Shown: one piece after another, positions 26,138-33,444 of the stretch
Layout: the number at the start of each line of letters is the position of its first letter
Position numbering within the stretch: the stretch's first letter is position 1
Translations under genes and position numbers: made by a program
The notes under the pieces: model-generated
What the model was told of the DNA's origin: nothing
Databases searched by the model: none
What the model saw: the letters and a program-made list of their open reading frames with translations, nothing else
NCBI GenBank assembly: GCA_014695175.1
Contig: JACJNV010000140.1
Span: 1-33,444, forward strand
Source: Microcoleus sp. FACHB-DQ6
Lineage (GTDB): Bacteria > Cyanobacteriota > Cyanobacteriia > Cyanobacteriales > Microcoleaceae
DNA length: 33,444 nucleotides
Direction of reading: 5' to 3'

Positions 26138-26176
26138 GGTTTGAATATCCGCTTGACACCTCAAAATATTGCTAAC
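26138..26176 (+). pseudogene. Relic of a Crp-type regulator gene
   Basis: 39 bp match 21737-21775 of the Crp/Fnr-type gene at 35 positions, with 21 bp in a row identical (core TTTGAATATCCGCTTGACAC). Translated, it reads GLNIRLTPQNIAN against RLNIRLTHQDIAN. A weaker match runs back to about 26122, just before the start codon of the TPR-CHAT gene. No open frame of useful length remains. Confidence 0.7.
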
Positions 26177-26304
26177 ACTTATTAAAGCTCAAATGCCACT
26201 CCATGAGAATTGTCTGTCTTGATTTTCCTCCCCCTATCTACAGCAACACATTTGTAGCCGGAAAAGATATCATTAAGCGGTGCATCTATTTAGGACTAAA
26301 CTCA

Positions 26305-26421
26305 ATGGCTAACTCAACTCAACAAACACCGCAACCAGACAAAAAAGAATTAACTGAGATCACAGCTAAACCTCAAGAACAACAAGAAGAACCGCCCAAT
26401 AAAGGTGACGGGCGGAAATAG
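26305..26421 (+). CDS. Possible small polar protein
   Basis: 38 residues from the ATG at 26305, very rich in Gln, Glu, Lys and Pro (MANSTQQTPQPDKKELTE start). The frame is also open from 26203. The composition is unlike the hydrophobic or Arg-rich shadows elsewhere in the window. No strong ribosome-binding site is seen. It may be an intrinsically disordered mini-protein or chance. Confidence 0.3.
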   Translation: MANSTQQTPQPDKKELTEITAKPQEQQEEPPNKGDGRK

Positions 26422-26559
26422 TCGATCGACATTCATCTGTGACGATATAAATCTCGAATTGCCTTAAGAACACCGACTTCTTTTTTTCTCAAAATCACTG
26501 TTCTTCCCTACAATACCGGTTCCTATAAATTGGTATTCTGCCAGTAGTTTTTAAGTAAT

Positions 26560-26596
26560 AAACTAACCCGATTTTTGCCAAAAACCGGGTTAGTTT
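26560..26596. terminator. Hairpin downstream of ftsW
   Basis: AAACTAACCCG pairs with CGGGTTAGTTT, and the inner TTTTTG/CAAAAA extends the stem, giving a near-perfect 37-nt hairpin about 12 bp past the ftsW stop. No long T run follows on either strand. It may be a terminator, RNA-stabilising hairpin or a copy of a dispersed repeat. Confidence 0.55.
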
Positions 26597-26608
26597 GCTA
26601 TTGACAAA

Positions 26609-27829
26609 TTATTCGGTTTGTGCAGTGCCGTTGTTCGATCGCAAGTTCGGCTTTCCCGGCTTTCCACGGAGGCCGTTTAAAGAAACCACATCAGCCTCAG
26701 AACTCTCCCTCGCCACCCGAATCAGCAACCCCGACAACAACAAACTTGCCAACATCGAAGAACCCCCATAACTAAAAAACGGCAGTGGCAAACCCGTAGT
26801 CGGCAAAACCCCCGTCGCCACCCCAATATTCAGCAGCGACTGTCCCACCATCACCACCATCACCCCAATCGCGACCAACTGACTCTCACTATTTCGAGCC
26901 TTCATCGCTACCCTCAACGCCACAGTAGAGTAAGCCGCCAACATCAGCAACAGGGAGAAACCTCCCACCAAACCAAACTCCTCAGCAAACACAGCAAAAA
27001 TAAAATCGCTGTACTGAATAGGCAAATAAAATAACTTTTGCTGGGACATCCCCAAACCCACACCCCAAACGCCCCCAGAACCGACAGCCAGGAGACTTTG
27101 AATCAACTGATAGCCGTCTTGCATCGGGTCAGCCCAAGGATTGAGAAAAGACATAATCCGGCGGCGCTGATATTCCCTAAAACTAATACTTAAAACGGCT
27201 AAAAGCATTCCTCCCATAGCCGTTGCGCCCAACTGCAAGTAAGGCAAGCCCGCAGCCAAAGCCACCAACCACAAAGTCATCCCGCACAAAGCCGTGGTAC
27301 TTAAATTCGGCTGCAACAAAATTCCCAACAGCATTGCACCGAAAATTACCAGCCAAGTTAAGCGAACTTTATTCGTCAACCGGTACCAGTTGCCGAAAAT
27401 GCGGGCGCTTTGGAGAACAAAAAACGGCTTGATCAACTCAGAAGGTTGAATAATCGGAACCGGGCCCAGAGATATCCAGCGAGTCGCCCCGTTGATTGTG
27501 GTTCCCACCCCCGGAACCAAAGTCAGCCACAGTAGTCCCAGCAGCAACAAAACACCTAACTGAGATGTTTTCATGATGTAGCGCAGTGGGGAGTACACCA
27601 TCAAGTTAAAGCCGGCCAGCCCGATCGCCACTGCGACTAGCTGTCGTTTAAAATAATAAAGGCCGTCTCCAAATTCATAATTTGCAATGGGATAGGAAGC
27701 CGAAAACAATGCTGTCAGCCCTACAAACAGCCACAGAAAAGTCAGCCACCTCAGCCACCGAGCCTCAGCGGCCCATTGAGACGCGCTCGGGTCAAAAAAG
27801 GGAATCAAGCGTCGAATGTCATTAGCCAT
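26609..27829 (-). CDS. ftsW: FtsW/RodA-type SEDS glycosyltransferase, probably FtsW
   Basis: 406 residues with about ten membrane helices. SEDS motifs: GATRWISLGPVPIIQPSELIK in the large loop, DPMQDGYQLIQSLLAVGSGG, FAVFAEEFGLVG, and the C-terminal signature GVLPTTGLPLPFFSYGGSSM, which favours FtsW over RodA. SEDS proteins polymerise lipid II glycan strands with a partner class B PBP; FtsW does this at the division septum. The gene stands alone with a divergent EamA gene 36 bp away, so their promoters overlap. Confidence 0.93.
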   Translation of the reverse strand: MANDIRRLIPFFDPSASQWAAEARWLRWLTFLWLFVGLTALFSASYPIANYEFGDGLYYFKRQLVAVAIGLAGFNLMVYSPLRYIMKTSQLGVLLLLGLLWLTLVPGVGTTINGATRWISLGPVPIIQPSELIKPFFVLQSARIFGNWYRLTNKVRLTWLVIFGAMLLGILLQPNLSTTALCGMTLWLVALAAGLPYLQLGATAMGGMLLAVLSISFREYQRRRIMSFLNPWADPMQDGYQLIQSLLAVGSGGVWGVGLGMSQQKLFYLPIQYSDFIFAVFAEEFGLVGGFSLLLMLAAYSTVALRVAMKARNSESQLVAIGVMVVMVGQSLLNIGVATGVLPTTGLPLPFFSYGGSSMLASLLLSGLLIRVARESSEADVVSLNGLRGKPGKPNLRSNNGTAQTE

Positions 27830-27865
27830 AGGATTTTAGAATGCTCTCAATAAACTCTAACAAAG

Positions 27866-28288
27866 ATGGCTAAAGTACCAGATTGGTTAATTTACGCATT
27901 AATCTGCTCGCTATTATATGGTTTGTGGGGATTTTTTGGCAATTTAGCGACTAAATATATTGACTACAAAACTGCTTTTGTTTATGAAGCAATTGGCGCT
28001 ATTTTAACTACTTTATTTATTATTTTCCACACTAATAATTTTAGTTTTGAGGGAGATGTTAGGGGAATTTTGTTTGCGATGGTAGTTGGCGTTTCTGGCA
28101 CTGTGGCATCATTAGTATTTTTTATAGCCCTGGGTAAAGGTGAAGTTGCCAATGTAGTGAGTGTTACTTCTATCTACCCGCTGATTACTATATTATTATC
28201 GTCTTTATTCTTGAAAGAGGCTATTACATTACCACAAATGCTTGCTGTTTTGTTAGCCATAATCGCAGTTATACTTTCTGCTTATTGA
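27866..28288 (+). CDS. Single-domain EamA-type (DMT) membrane protein
   Basis: 140 residues, four or five hydrophobic helices, a single EamA unit: YALICSLLYGLWGFFGNLA at the start and VVSVTSIYPLITILLSSLFLKE then LAVLLAIIAVILSAY at the end. Full EamA transporters have two such units in about 300 residues, so this one would act as a dimer, as in SMR-like or half-size members. Substrate unknown. Complete, no sign of truncation. Confidence 0.85.
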   Translation: MAKVPDWLIYALICSLLYGLWGFFGNLATKYIDYKTAFVYEAIGAILTTLFIIFHTNNFSFEGDVRGILFAMVVGVSGTVASLVFFIALGKGEVANVVSVTSIYPLITILLSSLFLKEAITLPQMLAVLLAIIAVILSAY

Positions 28289-28344
28289 AATATTTGTCAA
28301 TGATTAGATTCACAACGCTGGACATTCTTCCTTTAAAATAACAA

Positions 28345-28371
28345 ACAAAAAAGAGGTCGATGCGACCTCTT
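28345..28371 (-). terminator. Rho-independent terminator of the apc operon
   Basis: On the minus strand AAGAGGTCG, loop CAT, CGACCTCTT, then T-rich TTTTGTTTG. It begins about 28 bp past the apcC stop. The convergent EamA gene ends 57 bp away and could use it from the other side only weakly. Confidence 0.88.
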
Positions 28372-28398
28372 ACCCCTCTACTAATCCAGCTTCGGCTC

Positions 28399-28602
28399 TT
28401 AAAGCAGGCCTGTATTAGCTCCGGGCTTACCGGTAGCCAGTTGCACTTTAATAATTCTGCCGCCCATTTTCATAATTCTTTGCTGTTCCCGGAACCAGTT
28501 GTCGTAAGGAACGAGCTTAGTAAAATAGGTATTTTGCAATTCGCGCTGAGTGCGGATGCGAGTTTGACTGGGGACGCAAGCAGTCACCTTAAACATTCTC
28601 AT
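28399..28602 (-). CDS. apcC: ApcC, allophycocyanin core linker (Lc 7.8)
   Basis: 67 residues, the usual length. MRMFKVTACVPSQTRIRTQR and YFTKLVPYDNWFREQQRI are the hallmark of the small core linker, with the CpcD-like fold. It caps allophycocyanin trimers at the ends of phycobilisome core cylinders. AGGAG lies about 10 bp before the ATG. Third gene of the apc operon; the 265-bp gap from apcB is rather long and holds a simple repeat. Confidence 0.97.
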   Translation of the reverse strand: MRMFKVTACVPSQTRIRTQRELQNTYFTKLVPYDNWFREQQRIMKMGGRIIKVQLATGKPGANTGLL

Positions 28603-28823
28603 GGGAAACTAACTCCTGAGTAGGTTTACAGATTATTAGATGGATTTTTTAAAGATTGAAGGCAGGGAGTTAGGAGTCAAAACTAGCTCGTTAAAACTCG
28701 TCGGGCTTTCTCGACAAGCCTTTGACGGTCTAGCAATCACTCTCAACTTCCCTGACCTCTTTTCAAAGCCAAAGGTAACAAGTCCAAAGTTAAAAGTTAA
28801 AAGAGGCAAGAAATAAATGTTAT

Positions 28824-28861
28824 TTCTTCTTCTTTCTTCCTTCTTCCTTCTTCCTTCTTCC
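28824..28861. repeat. TTCTTCC microsatellite between apcB and apcC
   Basis: About 38 bp of TTCTTC/TTCC runs ending 7 bp before the apcB stop codon; it is purine-rich (GGAAGAA) on the transcribed RNA. It could vary in length by slippage. Confidence 0.7.
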
Positions 28862-28867
28862 TGAGTC

Positions 28868-29353
28868 TTAGCTCAAGCCAGAGCAGATGTAGTCGAAATA
28901 GACGCCCATTTCTTTACCAGCGTCAGAACCGACCAAACCAGCGGTGACTTCTTTCATTGCTTGGATTGCTTGTACGGTAGAACCGATGGGCACGCCCAAG
29001 GAGTTGTAGGTTTCTTTCAAACCGTTGAGCACGCGCTCATCGAGGATGGAAGGGTCGCCAGCTAGCATAGCGTAGGTGGCGTAGCGGAGGTAGTAGTCCA
29101 AGTCGCGGATGCAAGCTGCATAACGACGAGTGGTGTACATATTGCCGCCGGGACGAGTCACGTCAGAGTACAACAGAGACTTAGCAACTGCTTCTTTGAC
29201 GATTGTGGCTGCATTGGCGCTGATGGCTGTAGCGGCGCGGACGCGCAGTTCGCCAGAAGCAAAGTAGTTCTTGAGCTTGTCTAGAGCGCTGATGTCCAGG
29301 TACTTACCTTGAACGTCAGAGGAATTGATAACGGCGGTAATTGCGTCTTGCAT
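28868..29353 (-). CDS. apcB: Allophycocyanin beta subunit
   Basis: 161 residues. Phycocyanobilin attaches at Cys81 ([15 protein letters not shown]), and Asn71 (RPGGNMYTT) is at the position that is methylated in beta subunits. The C-terminal CSGLS is normal. With ApcA it forms the trimers of the phycobilisome core. AGGAAAC precedes the start. Follows apcA by 176 bp. Confidence 0.98.
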   Translation of the reverse strand: MQDAITAVINSSDVQGKYLDISALDKLKNYFASGELRVRAATAISANAATIVKEAVAKSLLYSDVTRPGGNMYTTRRYAACIRDLDYYLRYATYAMLAGDPSILDERVLNGLKETYNSLGVPIGSTVQAIQAMKEVTAGLVGSDAGKEMGVYFDYICSGLS

Positions 29354-29529
29354 GGTTGTCTTGTTTCCTAGAAAGTGGCTGAGTCAGTCCAATTTTGGAG
29401 CTAGAATTTGGAATTTGGGATTTGGGATTTAAGATTTTTAAGTGGCTGGTTATTTGCAAAAGCTTTTAACTTGTTGCCGGCAACCCCCAATTTTTCAATC
29501 TAAAATCAAAAACCTAAAATCGAAATTCC

Positions 29530-30015
29530 TTACTGCATCGCACCGATAACGTAGTCGAAGTAAGAGGAAGCTTCGGAAGCGTCTTCTCCAGACAGCAGCG
29601 AGCTTGCTGCACTTTTCATAGCGCGAATGCCTTCGGCGACGCCTTCAATCGGGGTGCCGAGAGATTTGTACATTTCGCGGACGCCGACAATACCGATTTC
29701 TTCGATCGGAGTAATGTCGCCAGCTACGATTCCGTAGGTGATCAAACGCAGGTAGTAATCCATGTCGCGCAAGCAAGTTGCGGTCATTTCTTCGCCGTAA
29801 GCGTTGCCGCCGGGAGAAACAATATCAGGGCGCTTTTGGAAAAGTTGGTCGCCTGCTTGCTTGACGATGCGTTCGCGGGATTCGCTCAAAATTTGGGCGA
29901 TGCGGACGCGGCGTTCACCAGAGGTGACAAAGCTCTTGATCCGATCTAATTCACCTGGGCTCAAGTAGCGAGCTTCGGCGTCTGCGTTGACGATTGATTT
30001 GGTGACGATACTCAT
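29530..30015 (-). CDS. apcA: Allophycocyanin alpha subunit
   Basis: 161 residues, with Cys81 ([14 protein letters not shown]) as the bilin site and [10 protein letters not shown] before it. First gene of apcA-apcB-apcC. The core-membrane linker apcE is not upstream: the next 1 kb is non-coding and then genes face away. The ribosome-binding site is weak (GCGGGT region). The leader is long, about 370 nt if the predicted promoter is right. Confidence 0.98.
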   Translation of the reverse strand: MSIVTKSIVNADAEARYLSPGELDRIKSFVTSGERRVRIAQILSESRERIVKQAGDQLFQKRPDIVSPGGNAYGEEMTATCLRDMDYYLRLITYGIVAGDITPIEEIGIVGVREMYKSLGTPIEGVAEGIRAMKSAASSLLSGEDASEASSYFDYVIGAMQ

Positions 30016-30391
30016 CTTGTGTGTACCCGCTGGATATTTTGCTATATGAACTGCTCTGCGCTGGGCTAGCGAAGGCGGGCGCTTGCGTCCCGTATCTTTC
30101 CTGCTCAGGCAGGAGCTTTGACCGGGAAGGCTGGACTTTCCACACTCAGCAACTGTTGAAGTTGTTGGCGGGTGACTGCCTTCGGTGCTTAACGGCGTTC
30201 GTTCTTCACGCCGGTGCGGTTGTGAGTGCTCGCACTAAGCCTGTCGCTTACAATACCACAAATGACTGATGCGATCTTTAATTTACGATCGAGATTGCAG
30301 CAGGCCACTTAGTGGCGATCGAGTGACTGTCCGGCAGTTAGTAGGGATATTGCTTCTCTGACACAACTACCTCTCGCAAGTATTTTGAGGC
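30016..30391 (-). other. Long apcA leader region
   Basis: Non-coding on both strands as far as can be seen. Several stems are possible on the minus-strand RNA, for example around CTCCTGCCTGAGCAGG (near 30100-30116) and near 30200-30230. It is GC-rich next to apcA and AT-rich further up. Frames within it are short and unlike proteins. Confidence 0.5.
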
Positions 30392-30421
30392 ATTATGTTC
30401 ACATTCTGAGTGTTACTGTAA
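30392..30421 (-). promoter_or_regulatory. Possible apcA promoter
   Basis: On the minus strand TTACAG (30416-30421), an 18-bp spacer and CATAAT (30392-30397). Just upstream is AATGTTACAAACTATTACAG, with TTACA twice. This is a motif-only call. Confidence 0.4.
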
Positions 30422-30689
30422 TAGTTTGTAACATTCCTTTTCATATTTGGACCCTCGCTAGGGTGTTCTGCGTTAAATTTTCACGGATTAAAAAGTTGCT
30501 GTAATCCTCTCGCAGCAAGGGTTACAGGCGATAGATTGTGAAGGGGGATTTGTTGCGGGCGACGGCGCAACGCTCAAAGACTTTTCCCTGAGAGGGAAGG
30601 GAGACAGGCGGGAGATAGAGGGGGAGATGTGCGATCGTCTCACATCTTGCACCATTCTGAATAAGTCTTGGACGGGCGGGATTTCTTGC

Positions 30690-30897
30690 CCAATGCGTGT
30701 CAACTTAAGGTAAAACCGATAGTCCGTCAGGGGTTGAAACAAGAGCCTCAAAGCGAAAGTCCTCTAAAAGAGGACTAATGAATGATTCAGTCCTCTTTTA
30801 GAGGACTTTCGCTATTAGACAGGGAATTCATTCCCTGGCGGACTGCCGGGTGAGCGGGAGGAATGGCGGACTAAAAGCTTAAGTTGACACGCCTTGG
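30690..30897. mobile_element. MITE-like element with nested hairpins
   Basis: 208 bp bounded by inverted repeats of 20 bp with one mismatch (core GCGTGTCAACTTAAG at 30695-30709 and its complement at 30878-30892). In the middle are two copies of AGTCCTCTAAAAGAGGACT-type hairpins (30753-30776 and 30789-30812) that are also inverted relative to each other, 24 bp perfect. A further GGGAATGAATTCCC-type palindrome is at about 30822-30836. No open frame, so it would move by a transposase in trans. It sits inside another palindromic repeat (GGGCGGG...GCCC). Confidence 0.75.
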
Positions 30898-31060
30898 CTC
30901 CTGCCCAACCCCTACTGCCCACAATAAAACTCACTCTTTGCGTTTGTCGAACAGGCCAGACAGCCTGTTCTCGATCGTGATGCCAGATATTAAGATCGTC
31001 GGAAATCGTAACTTTCGAGCTTGTAGCTAGATTTGACTCTCACTTTTAATCTGGTGCGCC

Positions 31061-32284
31061 GTGAAAAGAAATCTATCAGCCCTTAAAAAAGCTTTACAGT
31101 TTGGCATTAGCGGTGCTGTCGGCGGTTTCGCCGGCAATCTAATCACCGAACCTTTCATGCAGCGACTCCCTGGTTCGGAATCTTTTTTTGATAGTGTATT
31201 GTTCACAACTCGCTGGTTTGGATTGGTAGGCGGTGGGATTGCTACTGCTATCATGTTCGGCTATTTTTACTATGTAAAAGGCAAGCCTCAAATTAAACAG
31301 GCTTTTAAAAATGGTGGATTGTTTGGTTTAATAGCAGGAGCCATTTCTGGGGCGATCGCCCAAGGTATTTACAGCGGGATTGGCGAGGGAGACAACGAAT
31401 TATTGCGAGTAATTTGCTGGGGAATAGCTGGCAGTTTGTTAGGACTTGGACTTGCACAGCGGATTCCTAATTTGGGAGCGCTTCGCGGCCTGGGCGGCGG
31501 TGGTGTTGGGGGTGTGTTGGGCGGCTGTTTGTTTATTCTGTTTGCTTATAATTTATCGGGTACTGCTGACCCTTTAGCTGAATGTGCAGGCCGTTTAGCT
31601 GGCTGTGCTGCGATCGGTTTTTGGATTGGAATTATGCTAGTTGTAGCCGAAACTTTGTTCAACAAAGCTTGGCTGGTAATTAGTTACGATACCGGAGCAA
31701 ATCGCACTCTCACTCTGGGTTCGGAACCGATCACTTTTGGCAGTGATGAAAATTTGTCTATTATCTGCATTCCTAATGTTTCGCCCTTGGCTATGCGGTT
31801 TCAATTGGAAGCAGGTCAAATTGTTTGCGAGAATGTTGATAGCGGGGCGGTGAGTTATTTGCGATCGGGCGACCAAAAGAAAATCGGCAACTGTACAATT
31901 ACAGTAGGAAACTCTGACTTGCCAGCCCCAACACCAACAAATATTCCGCCTACCTTTATATCAGCTCAGCCAGCAGTAAATTCTTTTACCAGCAGCCAAT
32001 TTTCTCTGAAATTAGGCAGTCGAGTTATTCCTCTGAGTGCGGGAACTCAACTATTCCACTCTGACATACCGAGTTTAACAGCCGCAGCATCTAACGGTCT
32101 TGTAGCTATAGTCACTTCTCGATCGAGAAACGAGCTTTCGTTAGGATTGACCAATTTGTGCGATCGTGCTTGGTGGGCTACAGACATTCAAGGCGATATA
32201 AAAATGGTAGAACCTGAAAGTACCCTGACTTTGGCATTGGGAACTCAAATCGAATTCGGTGAAATTGACGGCGAAATTGTGTAA
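31061..32284 (+). CDS. Polytopic membrane protein with soluble beta-rich tail
   Basis: 407 residues. The first 210 hold about six Gly/Ala-rich membrane segments (SGAVGGFAGNLIT, GLVGGGIATAIMFGYF, GLIAGAISGAIAQGIY, CWGIAGSLLGLGLA, GGVGGVLGGCLFILF, IGFWIGIMLVVAETLF), reminiscent of glycine-zipper packing. The rest is soluble: one stretch (about 215-285: LTLGSEPITFGSDEN) looks like a degenerate FHA domain, followed by a Pro/Thr linker and a beta-rich end. No enzymatic motif. The family is not recognised with certainty. Starts after GTGCGCCGTG; the start codon is GTG or a nearby alternative. Confidence 0.6.
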   Translation: MKRNLSALKKALQFGISGAVGGFAGNLITEPFMQRLPGSESFFDSVLFTTRWFGLVGGGIATAIMFGYFYYVKGKPQIKQAFKNGGLFGLIAGAISGAIAQGIYSGIGEGDNELLRVICWGIAGSLLGLGLAQRIPNLGALRGLGGGGVGGVLGGCLFILFAYNLSGTADPLAECAGRLAGCAAIGFWIGIMLVVAETLFNKAWLVISYDTGANRTLTLGSEPITFGSDENLSIICIPNVSPLAMRFQLEAGQIVCENVDSGAVSYLRSGDQKKIGNCTITVGNSDLPAPTPTNIPPTFISAQPAVNSFTSSQFSLKLGSRVIPLSAGTQLFHSDIPSLTAAASNGLVAIVTSRSRNELSLGLTNLCDRAWWATDIQGDIKMVEPESTLTLALGTQIEFGEIDGEIV

Positions 32285-32378
32285 GTAAGCGAGTACAAAC
32301 TGAGATATTGCACCATTGTCAATAAGCCTTTCATGGGCGGGCAGGATGCCCACCCCACAAAAAAAATTACTCTTTGGG

Positions 32379-32470
32379 GAACGGGCATCTTGCCCGTTCT
32401 TAACAGGATCTCCGGCCCACCCATCAGAAAAGTTAGTCTGTGTGGAACGGGCATCTTGCCCGTTCTTAAC
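32379..32470. repeat. Two copies of GAACGGGCATCTTGCCCGTTC
   Basis: A 26-bp unit (GGAACGGGCATCTTGCCC then GTTCTTAAC) occurs at 32379-32404 and 32445-32470, each a hairpin GAACGGGC/GCCCGTTC. A related GGGCGGGCAGGATGCCCACCCC lies just before at 32335. They fill the gap between two converging genes and could end both transcripts. Confidence 0.75.
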
Positions 32471-32476
32471 AATAAT

Positions 32477-33061
32477 TCAAGCAGAACTGCTGCTAACTCC
32501 ATTAATTACCGCCGCACCAATCAAATGAGCTAAACGCAAAGCTTCAGGAACTTTCCCAGTGTCTGTCAAACGCTGAAGCACCAGCGCAATTACTTCTGGT
32601 TTTTCGCCGCAAACTTGAAAAAAGAAAGGTTCAAAAGCGTGGATTTTCCCGGCACGACGCAACAATTCTAAACGGTATTCTGAATCGGGTAAATGGCGGA
32701 GGGCTTTTTCAACAGCAGCTAAATCTGGTTGGCGGCGCATGACAGCAACGCAAGGAATTTGCAGCCGCGATGCTAACTCGGGAAGGTCAATAATATTGAA
32801 GCCGCCGAAAGCAATTCCGTCTAGCAAAACCAGATGCAATTGCGGCAGAAATTTGCCTCCGAGGAGTAGCCCAGAAATAGCATCCGTAGCATCTAATCCG
32901 TCGGGAAAAACTTGTCCCCACACCATTCCTTCAAATCGAGTTCCCCCGCAGACTATGCCCGCGATCGACACCAGACTGCCGCTTGTACGAGAAAATGGAG
33001 CGTCGTCAAAGCCAATAACCTTAATTGTGCGATCGAGCCTCAGCAAATCTGCCAGTTTCAA
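32477..33061 (-). CDS. DUF99 family protein
   Basis: 194 residues, the full family length. Blocks: IKVIGFDDAPF, VSIAGIVCGGTRFEGMVWG, DGLDATDAISGLL, LHLVLLDGIAFGGFNIIDL, IPCVAVMRRQPD. The conserved FDD and DATD acidic groups and the DGIAFGGFN strand resemble a nuclease-like fold (endonuclease V relative is suggested in the literature for DUF99). Function unproven. Ends converging with the 407-residue protein gene. Confidence 0.85.
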   Translation of the reverse strand: MKLADLLRLDRTIKVIGFDDAPFSRTSGSLVSIAGIVCGGTRFEGMVWGQVFPDGLDATDAISGLLLGGKFLPQLHLVLLDGIAFGGFNIIDLPELASRLQIPCVAVMRRQPDLAAVEKALRHLPDSEYRLELLRRAGKIHAFEPFFFQVCGEKPEVIALVLQRLTDTGKVPEALRLAHLIGAAVINGVSSSSA

Positions 33062-33106
33062 CTTGTGGAGTTCCCTAAACTAAAGTTTTTGAGATTATAG
33101 CGTTTC

Positions 33107-33444
33107 TCAGAAAGATGAGGTACAATAACAGCAGTGAGTAAACCAATTCCAAAGATCGGATAATGTAACTTGATTGAAGGCAAACTCTATCGCTTTTGCT
33201 AATTCTCGATAATTAGTCGTCTTGATAGAACGGAGAATGTTTTTGAGTTTTGACCATAAATGTTCAATTGGGGAGAAGTCGGGCGAATAGGGCGACAAGT
33301 ATATTAATTTTGCCCCTTTCTTTTTGATGGCTTTTTCTATTTCTTCTCCGGTATGAATAGTACAATTATCCATCACTACACAAGCACCTTTCCAGAGTTT
33401 TGGTACTAGCTTTCGGATAATAAAAGCCTCAAATGTAATTGTAT
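33107..33444 (-). mobile_element. IS630-family transposase, C-terminal part, cut by window edge
   Basis: The open frame runs past the right edge on the minus strand; about 112 codons are visible. Reading in, FEAFIIRKLVPKLWKGACVV leads into MDNCTIHTG, the second catalytic Asp region of the IS630 DDE domain, then YLSPYSPDFSPIEHLWSKLK with the final catalytic Glu. It ends HCCYCTSSF. No frameshift or stop interrupts what can be seen. The right-hand terminal repeat should lie near 33080-33106 but was not identified. Confidence 0.88.

Noticed and set aside
30730-30745. GGGGTTGAAAC resembling the end of a CRISPR repeat
   Set aside because: Occurs once; no second repeat or spacer pattern nearby.
30488-30751. 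87-codon minus-strand open frame
   Set aside because: It runs through palindromic repeats and the left end of the MITE-like element.

Overview
The window looks like chromosomal DNA of a filamentous cyanobacterium, probably Oscillatoriales (Microcoleus/Oscillatoria/Phormidium type). The evidence is the allophycocyanin genes apcA-apcB-apcC, a SufR-controlled sufBCDS cluster, frequent HIP1 octamers (GCGATCGC), and many short palindromic intergenic repeats. The genus is an inference; no 16S gene is present.

Layout. (1) 1-4845, minus strand: a tandem array of four sequence-identical, free-standing 5S rRNA genes. Each has its own TTGACA promoter and hairpin terminator, and there is no 16S or 23S. 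The 5S cassettes alternate with decaying copies of a small two-repeat protein gene, whose only full-length copy is at 4438-4845. A membrane-anchored cytochrome P450 gene sits inside the array between 5S copies 1 and 2. The left edge starts inside another gene relic, so the array probably continues outside the window. (2) 4962-11202: iron-sulfur cluster assembly, with sufR divergent from sufB-sufC-sufD-sufS. Two CAAC-N6-GTTG-type SufR sites lie between them, and a long palindromic repeat separates sufB from sufC. (3) 11268-16946: a DUF4184 membrane protein, a Uma2/DUF820 nuclease-like protein, an SDR epimerase-like protein, a TerB/DUF1232 protein, an FmdB-type zinc-ribbon relative, an unrecognised protein and a TspO/MBR protein. 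(4) 17084-20759, minus strand: a SnoaL-like protein, a large membrane-anchored repeat protein and the redox chaperone Hsp33. (5) 21278-26421: a Crp/Fnr-type regulator convergent with a very large TPR-CHAT protease-like gene built from about 20 near-identical 120-bp repeats. A small relic matching the Crp gene lies directly upstream of the CHAT gene. (6) 26609-30421: ftsW, a short EamA-type transporter, and apcA-apcB-apcC with a long leader. (7) 30690-33444: a MITE-like element with nested hairpins, a polytopic membrane protein with a soluble beta-rich tail, a DUF99 protein, and an IS630-family transposase cut by the window edge.

The suf genes form one regulated Fe-S assembly system, and apcABC encode the phycobilisome core. 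The most unusual parts are the autonomous 5S array with its companion gene family and inserted P450, and the TPR-CHAT locus, whose repeats show recent block duplication and whose 5' flank carries a fragment related to the neighbouring crp gene.
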